DNA of 64,000 nucleotides. It comes from Eucommia ulmoides (taxonomy: Eukaryota > Streptophyta > Magnoliopsida > Garryales > Eucommiaceae). The stretch covers positions 7,387,726 to 7,451,725 of the forward strand of contig CM028327.1 in NCBI GenBank assembly GCA_016647705.1. Reading direction: 5' to 3'. Under the pieces are notes generated by a model. It had not been told where the DNA came from, ran no database searches, and was given only the letters and a program-made list of their open reading frames with translations. The translations under genes and the position numbers were made by a program. Shown one piece after another: positions 11,698 through 21,004 of this stretch; position 1 is the stretch's first letter, and each line of letters starts with the position of its first letter.

Positions 11698-12268
11698 GGT
11701 TGCGTTTGGTTAGTGTTCCCATTTTTCTAAATCCAACTGAAATGGGTTGGATTGAGTTGAATTGGGTTGGATTGAGAATTTTGGGAACAGAATTACGTTT
11801 GGTAACGACAATTTTTGTTTTGTACTGAGAACAAAATGTGTTTGGTAGCGATTTTATCCTAAAACTAATTTATTTTTTTTTTGAATTTTTTTTTTTTGTG
11901 TCTGGCGGCAACCGGACGGCCTGCGACGGCGGCGGAGGTGCCGGCGACGGTCGCTGGCAGCACGGATGGTCGCCGGACGGCGGCGGCGACTGACTGCGAT
12001 GGTGGCCGGCCGGTGGCCGGCGGCGGGTAGTAGTGGTCGACTGGTAGATGAAGACGAAAGTTGAGAACTTTGGATTGAGTTTTTAGGACACAAAAAGAAA
12101 CAATTTTTTTTTGTTTCTGGATTCTTTAGGATTTTGAGAATCAATTCCTATTTTTTGGGTTGGATTGGGTTGAATTTTGTATTTACCAAACGCGTTCTAA
12201 AAATCAAACCCAAAATTTTTGGGTTGGGTTGGGTTGGATTTGGTTGGGAACACTAACCAAACGGGGCC
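11698..12268. mobile_element. PIF/Harbinger-like MITE with GC-rich core, second type
   Basis: The terminal inverted repeats are GGTTGCGTTTGGTTAGTG and CACTAACCAAACGGGGCC, flanked by TAC on both sides. The subterminal regions hold TTGGGTTGGATTG-type palindromic repeats. A GC-rich core (about 11900-12030, GGCGGCGGCGA and GGTGGCCGG motifs) matches the element at 10876 in style and in position. The total is 571 bp with no transposase. Confidence 0.75.
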
Positions 12269-12677
12269 TACATGACTTACTCCCGCAATATATTTGATTG
12301 AAATTAGACAATGAGACCAAATTGATACAAAAAGAAAACTTTAAAGGGTAAATTGCAACAATTAAACTATCAAGGGGCAAAGTGTGATCTCGTTCAAATA
12401 TCAAGGGTGCAAAGGGAGATTTAGCAAAGTGAGGTTTGCACGCCTTTAAATTTATATTTATTTGCAATTCACACCATAAACTTTTATTTACTACACTTTG
12501 CACCATAAACTTTGCAAATTGTGGTGCCTAACAATCTCAATGGGCAAAATCTAGCCAAATTCTAAACTAAAACTAGCATCATGTGGTTAGATTTTAGCAA
12601 TTTTTGGTGGGGTCACTCCAAATTTATCCCTATAATTTTATTTTATTTTTTAATTTCAAAATAATTTTTAATTTTCT

Positions 12678-12900
12678 GGTGAATAGCCCACGAAATTAAA
12701 ATTTTAGTCCACACAGTCTATGCGGTACAGTAATTTTTTTAGAAATCTAAAATTACTGCTAAAATCCAAAAGTTATTATACGCCATAAAAGTGACTGCAA
12801 TTATTTGTATATGAAAATTATAGTAACTTTTATATATTACAATAATTTTAAAATTTAAAAAAATGTATAAATTAAAATTTTAATTTAGTGAACTCTCACC
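12678..12900. mobile_element. Small foldback MITE-like element
   Basis: The left GGTGAATAGCCCACGAAATTA and the right TTTAGTGAACTCTCACC form an imperfect inverted repeat, and the interior has mirrored AAAATTACTG / TAACTTTTATA blocks. A related sequence lies at about 39885-40095 (GGTGAACAGTCTATGAA, CCACACAGTCC). Ends are not precisely resolved. Confidence 0.4.
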
Positions 12901-13021
12901 AAAATCCTAAAAATTATTTTGAATTTTTAATAGTTGATGATACCTCTCTCAAGATCATAGATAAGATAATGACTCAATAGTTGATGTCACACTTTATTTA
13001 ATAATGTAGTAAATTGAATTA

Positions 13022-13457
13022 AGGGCTAATCACACTTTGCTTGCATGTAATTTGGCTTAATTGCACTTTACATTACCATAATATTTTCATCAACATTTAA
13101 TTTTTTATGGTTCAGAGTTAAGTACAACGATTAATTAATTAATAGAATTTTACAAAATAACAAAATTACTCTTATACTCGACCCATCCCGATCTGGGAGA
13201 ACTAGGGGGGGAAAAAACAAAATTCAAACAGGATATTATTCGGCCTAATCTGAATCCACCTGGTCGATATAAATATTGATGAATATTAAATATTTTATTA
13301 ATTTTAACTTTTTAAAATTTAATCTTAACTTTCTTTAATATAAAATTTAACTGTTGTACTTTGATATGAACTATAAGTGTAATTATTTACGAAAATACTA
13401 TAAAAATATAAAGTATAATTCCGTCAAACAACTGGGTACAAAGTGTCATTAACCTTT
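13022..13457. mobile_element. Mutator-like MITE with long imperfect inverted repeats
   Basis: The left GGGCTAATCACACTTTGC and the right AAAGTGTCATTAACC are inverted counterparts. The interior has the family signature of a TTAATTGCACTTTA block, a run of pale GGTTCAGAGTTAAGTGCAACG-like sequence and TTTAACTGTTG. Related copies occur at 32236-32690, 37953-39415 (interrupted) and 40202-40610. The target duplication is not clear here. Confidence 0.5.
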
Positions 13458-13554
13458 CATTAATTATATTTTATATATCATTTTTCTTACATTTTCCAAG
13501 TTCTATCACAATGAGAGCAATGGGTCAAAGTGAGATTTTTTTTTTTAAAATATC

Positions 13555-13613
13555 ATTTATTGTTGTCAAATTGTTTTCATATATCAATTGTGTTAGACGT
13601 GTACAAGTTTTCC

Positions 13614-13668
<55 letters not shown>

Positions 13669-13879
13669 TTTAGTATTTCATCATTTTGCTTAAAATTACA
13701 CAACTTTCTTACTATTTATCAAATACCGATCATCATTCCACTAATTTTGGTCAAACACTATTTAGTTTCTCTATAGATTAAAAAATACTGAATTTTTTTT
13801 TTATAATGATAATTTTACTTATAATAATTTAAAATAATTAAATAACTAAAAATTAAAATATATAAATACCCATTTAAGT

Positions 13880-13925
<46 letters not shown>

Positions 13926-14560
13926 CTCTTTTATCCTTTACCCTTTTTTAACAAATTAAAAAATAAAATGACAGAGGATGGTGGAAGGTGGGATGGGTTA
14001 AAGGTAAATGTAGTTTTTCGAAAAATAAAATAAGAGTAAAAAATAAAAGTGTTAGTGATTTTTTTTTAAAAAATAAAATAATATTTTTTTTGAAATAAAG
14101 AAAAGGGTATTCATATTTAAAAAAAAAAAAAATGAATCAAAGGGTTGATCGGTATTTTTCAAATAATAAGAGAAAAATGTGATTTTAGGTAGAATAATAA
14201 GAAAGATAAGTGTCAAATATTATATATATATATAACTCAATATAATAAAAGGATAATCGGCAGGAAGTTCTAAATAATAGACATAATTTTAAAAAAATCT
14301 CGTTTAAGATATAAGTTTTGATTTAGTCCATTAAATTCAATTTCGCCTGAGTTTTAGTTTTGCATTACAAGGATTATAAGGAGAAATTAGTGAATAAATT
14401 CGTATTATAGTGAATATTAGTCACATGTAACGAATATTAGTTACAATTTAATAATTGTTATATTTCAACATATATCTTTGTATTTTTTTGTTACATATAC
14501 TATGTAATATATGTTACATGTTACAATTATATATATGTGTATAATATTTGTGACATTTAA
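13555..14560. repeat. Dispersed repeat family A, right-hand portion
   Basis: It matches 7388-8160, beginning TTGTCAAATTGTTTTCATAT and GTGTTAGACGTGTACAAG, through the AT tract, the TTTTATCCTTTACC block, the GGTGGGATGGGTTA block and the TTAGTTACATGTAACGAATATTAG block. Two separate (AT)n tracts (13615-13664 and 13885-13923) lie inside it, at positions where copy 1 also has AT runs. Non-coding. Confidence 0.7.
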
Positions 14561-15002
14561 CAAATATTACACACAAAAATTAGTTACATGTATTTGTGTA
14601 CATTTAATTATATGTATTTTGTGTGATTTTTATTATATCTAATAAATTTTTACATACAAATTGGTTAAGTGTCACAAAATATAGTAATATTTGTTATATC
14701 TAATAAAAATTTTACCATAAAATTAATACATGTAACCGCACGTGTATAGGCGCGTGTAGTGGACTTTCACCTTTTTTAAGCAGACAGAACTAAAATATAA
14801 ATTATTTTCGTTTCTGGAAGTTTTTTTAAATTAAGGATAAAATATGGATGACATACCGAATTTTCTAAAATAATATTTATGAGACTTGACTTGAAAACAT
14901 CACATCAAAGTCAGCTTTATTTATTTATTGGATGGTATTGACTGTTATTGTAAAATTAGACAACGAACTTGTTCTTACAAACTTTGTAGCTTGAAAATTA
15001 GG

Positions 15003-15095
15003 TATAATTATACTTTCTTCTTTTATAATTATAATTTATTCTTTAATGATTGCTTATAATTATACTTTCTTCTTTTATAATTATAATTTATTCTT
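15003..15095. repeat. Tandem duplication, ~52-bp unit
   Basis: AATTATACTTTCTTCTTTTATAATTATAATTTATTC occurs twice, about 52 bp apart, directly left of the large foldback element. Confidence 0.7.
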
Positions 15096-15102
15096 AAAAA
15101 AA

Positions 15103-15762
15103 ATATAATTTAGACCCTCTAACTATTGACACATTTTAAGTGGTCTCTCTAAATTTAAACGTTTTATTTCAAACTTTCTATGTATCATAATGTTTCTAAA
15201 TGATCATTCTGTTAGAAAATCAGTTAAAATTAACGGAATTTAGGGACAAAATGGTCTTTTCACATTTTTTAATTATTTTTAAATAATTTTTGTTTAATCT
15301 TTCTCTCTCTCTCTCTGGCCACCTCCCTCTCCCTCCTTCCCTCTCCCCGCCACCTCCCTCTCCCTCTTCCTCCCTTTCCCCTCACTCCCTCCCACCCCAC
15401 CCCCTGTTGCGGGGGTGAAACCACCCCCTGTTTACGGGGGTGATTCCACCCTCGCAACAGGGGGTGGAGTGGGAGGGAGAGAGGGGAAGGGGATGAAGAG
15501 GGAAGGAGGGAGAGGGAGGTGGCGGGGAGAGAGAAGGAGGGAGAGAGAGAGAGAGATTAAATTTTTTTTTTTTAAATGATTAAAAAATTAAAAAAACGTT
15601 AAAAGACTATTTTGCCCTTAAAATTCTTTTAATTTTAACAGAATCTCTAACGGAGGGACCATTTAGAAACGTTATGATACGTACAGGGTTTGAAATGAAA
15701 CGTTTAAATTTAGAAGGATTACTTAGAAATGTGTCAATAATTAGAGGGTCTAAATTGTACTT
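15103..15762. mobile_element. Large foldback element with ~250-bp inverted arms
   Basis: The left arm runs from AATTTAGACCCTCTAACTAT through TAAATTTAAACGTTTTA, TAACGGAATTTAGGG and a CT-rich tract to CCACCCCCTGTTGCGG. The right arm is its reverse complement, ending AGAGGGTCTAAATT. The centre near 15400-15470 alternates GGGGGTG and CACCCCC, so the whole unit could fold into one long hairpin. No coding sequence is present; a 62-codon minus-strand frame is Arg/Glu low complexity from the CT tract. A target duplication is not resolved. The arm length suggests a Mutator-type or foldback MITE. Confidence 0.75.
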
Positions 15763-16749
15763 TTTCCTTTATTCTTTAATAATTACTTATATCTCCAATC
15801 AATTGCTTCCAATTACGGCTTGCATCATCTGCCGTAGGTGCCACCCACTGCCGCCCGCCATCAAACCTTAGGTCTTCGGTCGCCAAAGTCCAGCCACCTT
15901 TTGCTGAATTTTTTCTAGTTACATATAAATATTTTTAGTGTATTTTTTAGTTACATGTAACTATTTTTTTAATGTATTTTTTAGTTATATCTTTTTATAT
16001 CTATATTTTTTAGTTACATTCACGTAATTTTCAAACGACTGGTAATTGAAAAACTAGTTAAATATAACAAAAATAATTCCAGTGATCAGTGATCGGAGTT
16101 TTGACAACCAACGGTGGTGGAATTCAGCAGACAGAATTTGACAACCGGCGAGGTGAGACAACGATTACTGACGCAACCCTAATTGGAATATTAATGTTTC
16201 CATAAACTCTAATAGATAAGACTAAAATTAAAGTAGCTATTTGGTTTGTGACTTTTTATTAATTTATTGTCATTATTAGAACCTCTCACCAACTAATCTC
16301 ATTCATCGATTGGACGTCTTAAATACAATTTACAAGAGTAAAAATCTATGTTGTAAAATGAAATTTAGTGTAAATTTAAGGGTTCCAAGTGTAATATATC
16401 CCAAAGAAAAAGGAATGATTTCCAAATCTAGGAATCAGAATAATATTTAGATATTTTTGCACTTTGCACCCCTAAAGTTTTAGAGAAATCTCACTTTAAC
16501 TCCTATCCTTTCAATTTGAACATATTAAACTCTGAAATATCCAAATTGTATTAAATCAATCATTTCGTCATTTTTTATGATGAAATTCACTCACATGGGT
16601 GATTTTGTGTTTTGCACGTGGCTTATTTCCATCATAAAAAATGACGGAACTACCGATTTGAACTAATTTGACACAATTTGAATACTTTAGAGTTTAATAT
16701 GTGCAAATTGAAAGTACAAAGGCTAAATGAAATTTCTCCAAAACTTTAA

Positions 16750-17884
16750 CGGCATGTTTGGTTGGATGGAATCGAGGGCGTAATGGAATCGCATTCCGCC
16801 CTCGATTCCTATTCTGTTGTTTGGTTCTTCAATGGAATCACTTTTGTGATTCCATTGGAATGAAATTGGATGGAATAAGATTCCATTTGAGATGAGGTGG
16901 AATAAGATTCCAACCCAATGAAATCAATATCTTAAATTACATGATAGACCTTGTAATTAAGGCCTTGAAAATTGAGAACAAAAACAGAAATTAAAGAACA
17001 TAAACTGAAATTAGATAACAGAAAGTTGGGAATAGAAATAGAAAATTGAGAATAAAAAATTGAGAACAGAACTAGAAAATTGAGAACAAAAGCTGAAAAT
17101 CGAAAATAGAAACAGAAAATTGAGAACATAAACCGAAAATTGAGAATAAAAATAGAAAATAGAGAATAAGAAATTGAGAACATAAACTAAAAATTGAGAA
17201 TAAAAACATAAAATTAGAGAATAGAAAATTGAGAACAAAAACAAAAAATTGAGAACATAAATTAAAAATTGAGAATATAAACTGAAAATTGAGAACAAAA
17301 ATATAAAATTAGAGAACGAAAAATTGAGAATGAAAATTAAAAATTGAAAACAAAAACATAAAATTAGATAATAGGAACAGAAAATTGAGAACAAAAACAT
17401 AAAATTGGATAATAGAAAATTGAGAATGGAAACCGAAAATTAAGAACAAAAATAAAAAATTGAGAATATAAACTGAAAATTGAGAACAAAAAATAGAAAA
17501 TTAGAGAACGAAAAATTGAAAAAGGAAACTAAAAATTGAGAACAAAAACAAAAATTAAAGAATAGAAACTGAAAATTGAGAACAAAAATAGAAATTAGAG
17601 AACAAAAACTTAAAATTGAGTTGAATAATGAGAAAATGAATAGAATAGTGAAATATAATAAAATTTTATTATAACCAACCAAGAAGAGAATTGAATAGTT
17701 TTATAAGGGCAAAACGGAAATTTTACTATATTTCACTATTCTATTTTTTCTTTCATTTCATACCAACCAAACAAGAGAATGAAATAGTGATTCCATTCAC
17801 AATTCCATTCCATTCTTTATCTCATTCCATTACTTCTTCCATTCCATTTCACTCTCATTCCATTCCGTCCAACCAAACATGCCG
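16750..17884. mobile_element. PIF/Harbinger-like MITE carrying a minisatellite
   Basis: The terminal inverted repeats are CGGCATGTTTGGTTGGA and TCCAACCAAACATGCCG, flanked by TAA on both sides. The empty-site sequence is preserved in copy 1 of repeat A (CTTTAAGGGCATAAAG near 7196), which confirms the insertion and its 3-bp duplication. Subterminal regions are GGAATC/GATTCC-rich. The middle is a long minisatellite, given separately. The total is 1135 bp with no transposase gene. Confidence 0.9.
16966..17630. repeat. ~20-bp minisatellite inside the MITE
   Basis: A unit close to AAAATTGAGAACAAAAACTG repeats roughly 30 times with single-base variation and some 10-bp partial units. Minus-strand frames read as Phe/Ser/Ile/Tyr-rich repeats (FSIFYFYSQF-like) and look like multi-pass membrane proteins, but they are artefacts of the repeat. 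Confidence 0.85.
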
Positions 17885-18519
17885 TAAGGACTTAAAGTGC
17901 AAAAACCTCTAATATTTTTTAAAAAAAGAAGTCCAACCCAAAACAATCAACTACACATTTAGTGCTTTGCCATACTCTTTTTACCTATCGTGAACTATGC
18001 AACTATGCGTGTTGAATGTAACACTCAGTTTTTAGAATACTATTGAATGTGATCTAATTGAACCAATTTGGTTCAGAATAATATCAACATGTATGTTGAA
18101 TATAATATTGTCTAAACTAAATATAGGAAAATAATTAACTATCAGTCCAAAACATAGGAGATATCTCTCATCAATCCAAAAACTTTAATCGAACTAAACT
18201 CAATCAAATTTAAATCCAAACATCATAAACTTGAATTGATTAGAACTAAACTTCTAATCAATCCAAAAACATTATCTGAACTAACACAACTGTATGTGTT
18301 GAATGTAAACTCAATCCGAACATAGGGGGAAAGAGAAAAGGTGAAAATATAGCTTCACACAAATTCTAGGGCTTTGGTAGCAAAATTATTGAAAACAAAA
18401 CAAAAATTCATGCTCAAAACTAATAAATTCAACAATCGGCAACGACAAAACAAGAATAAAAAAATCAGAAAACAAGAAACCATCTAATTGAATCGAAACT
18501 AACAATTTTTCAGTTGATC

Positions 18520-18835
18520 ATTGATGAAGGAGACCAAAAATCATCGTTGATGGAGGAGATCTAACTGAAATAACTTTATCAATTATTTCATCCCTAAACC
18601 CTAAAATCGATTTCTGCAAAATGAAATCAAAATCGAAAATTGAAATCGAGAGAGAGAGAGAGAGAGGGAAATTACACAGATGGTTGATGGAGGAGACCAA
18701 AAATCATCGTTTAGTTGAAATAATTTCATCAATTGTTTCATCCCCTAAAACCCTAAATCGATTTCTGCGAATGAAATCAAAATCGAAATCAACAAATTGA
18801 AAATTGAAAATCAACAGAGAGAGAGAAGGAGCTTA
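18520..18835. repeat. Tandem duplication, ~160-bp unit
   Basis: The blocks GATGGAGGAGA, ATCATCGTT, CATCCC(C)TAAA and ATCGATTTCTGC, followed by a GA-rich run, occur at 18535-18670 and again at 18685-18830. The second copy is followed by AGTGGAGACGACGGCGACGA. No gene is recognised. Confidence 0.65.
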
Positions 18836-18904
18836 CACAGATCGCAGTGGAGACGACGGCGACGATGGCGAAGTGAAGACGACGACAACGATGGCGATGG
18901 CTAA

Positions 18905-19215
18905 CAAGAATCGCGAGCACTGAAATTGAAAAGAAAAAAAAAAAGATCTGTGCCCTTTTTATTACTCATTTATGTACTGATTGATGAGAATCTCGTGCAT
19001 TGAAAGTAAAAAAATAAAAATAAAAAAAATTTGTGCCCCCTTTATTAATCATTTTTGTATTGACTGATGAAAATCTCGTGCACTGAAGAAAAAAAAAAAA
19101 AACACTACTCATTTTTGTATTGACTGACAAGAATCTTGTGCACTGAAAGTCAAAAAAAAAAAAGTATGCTCCTTTTACTACTCATTTCTGTACTACCTGA
19201 AGAGAATCTTGGGAA
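18905..19215. repeat. Tandem repeats of a ~75-bp unit, four copies
   Basis: Each copy carries TTACTCATTT.TGTA.TGA.TGA.GAGAATCTCGTGCA-type sequence followed by an A-rich run and a TGTGCCCC(C)TTT block. Copies start near 18955, 19035, 19100 and 19175. Confidence 0.6.
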
Positions 19216-19339
19216 TTTTTGCATTTTTTTTTCTAAAAGAAGAAGAAAATTATAAAAATATAAGGGTAACAAGTGAATATTTTTACAACTAGAGAGTTCA
19301 TGGCCACCCGACTTCTACATACGCCCATCGATAAGGGTT

Positions 19340-19500
19340 TAGTCTAATTTGCACATATCGTTTTAGACTGAGTTGTTTTATTTTATACTGGCAAAATCTC
19401 GTGCACTAAGTTGACTAAAAGATTTCACATCTCGTTTTAGACTGAGATGTTTTATTTTATACCGACATAATCTCGTGCAATGAGTTGCCTATAAAATTTA
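19340..19500. repeat. Tandem duplication, ~80-bp unit
   Basis: CGTTTTAGACTGAG(T/A)TGTTTTATTTTATAC..AATCTCGTGCA occurs twice in tandem. The AATCTCGTGCA piece is shared with the preceding repeat, so the two arrays may have a common origin. Confidence 0.65.
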
Positions 19501-19627
19501 AAAAGATTTTTTTGTACACCTTGAAATTTGATCATTATCTTGTTTTCGTCCTCATAGTTTCAATTTGAACACGACACCCTAAAACTCCTTAATCACTCTA
19601 CTTCAGTCCAAATCATTAACCTCTTTA

Positions 19628-19735
19628 CAATTATGGACGTCAGGCGGGGGGGAGAAATGACTATGAAACCCCTTTACAATTATGGACGTCAGGCGGGGGG
19701 TGGGGGGGTTTCTAGAAATGACTATGAAACCCCTT
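19628..19735. repeat. Tandem duplication, ~54-bp unit
   Basis: TTTACAATTATGGACGTCAG, a G-run and GAAATGACTATGAAACCCC occur twice. The G-run is longer in the second copy. Confidence 0.8.
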
Positions 19736-19780
19736 AATGTGCGGCAAATGGCTGTTAGTCTGCTCAAATTTCCATTTTTT

Positions 19781-19808
19781 GGGGGGGGGGGGGGGGGGGG
19801 GGGGGGGG
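19781..19808 (+). repeat. Poly(G) tract of 28 bases
   Basis: TTTTTT is followed by 28 consecutive G and then TGAAAG. Such a run is exceptional in an AT-rich genome. It can form G-quadruplexes and is also a common site of sequencing or assembly length error. Confidence 0.95.
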
Positions 19809-20195
19809 TGAAAGTGTATGTTTTATGATGTTATCTTTGGTAGTGATAAGGGCTGCCACATGAACAAGAAGGTTGAAAATAGAAGCATATCCAAATATCT
19901 GACTCTAAAACAGGGTCCCTACTTGATCCAACAGAACAGTTGAGTGTATGAGCAGCTTTCTTTAGGGCATGTAGGCCTTACTTTATCTATTGGCCTGGCA
20001 TATGCATGGGGCTGCTGCTCATATCAAGCAGAATGTTGAAAGGATATCATGACAATGAAAGTTATGAAAAGGAGAGCTCCTTTCTTTTCTCTTTTTTTTC
20101 GGCATTTTAGAAAAAAAATAATTATGAGAACGGCAAAAGATAATGGAACTTACTTATAACATAAACGATGAACATCAGTTCGTGTATGCACTAAC

Positions 20196-20557
20196 TGTTG
20201 GAATATTTTTATGGGTTAACATTAATTGAATTAATTATTTTATAAAAATAGGTTAACATTAGAGTTTTGTTGAAATCCGTTATTAGAGGGGCCAACAAGA
20301 AACTCTGGTATATATAATTAGGTCTCCTCCCTAATTTAAAAAAAAAAATTTCTTCCCATTGAAAGCTGCCATCATAAAATCTAGATCATAAGGAGGAAGA
20401 CCTAGTTGGTAATCCGTTGCGACAGATTCAATCTCCTGCGATAGCCGAAATAGGTACGCTTTCGATTACCGTTCTTTATTATTGTGTCTTAATAATCATG
20501 TATACTTTAAATTATTATTTAATTCCGTATTATTTTGATTATAAGATATAACCAACA
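20196..20557 (+). mobile_element. Solo LTR of the Copia-type family
   Basis: The 362-bp segment begins TGTTGGAATATTTTTATGGG and ends ACCAACA. It is flanked on both sides by the exact 5-bp duplication CTAAC. It is homologous to the LTR at 5900-6363, with an internal ~90-bp deletion relative to it. No internal region adjoins it, which indicates recombination between LTRs of a former full element. Confidence 0.9.
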
Positions 20558-20562
20558 CTAAC

Positions 20563-21004
20563 CATTGGTTGCCCGCTTGGAGGAAAGGGAAAGAAAAATA
20601 GACACCCAGAAAAATGAGTGAAGATAGAACTGCGAAAACGCCATCTAGTTTTTAGCATAAATAAACTTATTAGTTTTTTTTTTAGCTCAGCATAGTAATT
20701 GAAAAGGCACAACACTACACTGAAATCGTAACACACTCTGACCAACACCAATCATTAAATCTGTAATAACCATCGGTCCCCAATTATTTTTTCTATGCAA
20801 AAAATAAAATAAAATGCAGCAAACGGCGGATCCAAAAAATTGGTTGGGAAGGGGGGAGGGATAAACTTTTTTTAAGGAGTTTATTATATATTTTTATAAT
20901 TTAGGTGAGGTTTATGTAAATTTTAAAAGATTTAATTGATTTTTTCTAAAAGTATAGAGTTAATAGTGAAAGTTTTTCAAAAGTTTAGGGGGTTTGACTC
21001 CTCC
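20563..21004. other. Unique AT-rich spacer
   Basis: I recognise no gene or repeat here. The last five bases, CCTCC, are the left copy of the gypsy target duplication. Confidence 0.5.

Larger units (their letters stand above)
15778..18120. repeat. Dispersed repeat family A, copy 2, split by a MITE
   Basis: It holds the left extension missing from copy 1 (CAATTGCTTCCAATTACGG, shared with 31470) and then follows copy 1 closely from 15893. At 16749 the alignment is broken by the element 16750-17884 and resumes afterwards with AAAGTGCAAAAACCTCTAAT. The TGTTGAATGTAACACTCAG site at 18009 is conserved with 7282. Confidence 0.75.

Noticed and set aside
16932-17682. Minus-strand frames that look like multi-pass membrane proteins
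   Set aside because: They are translations of the 20-bp minisatellite inside a MITE, with no start context or conserved domain.
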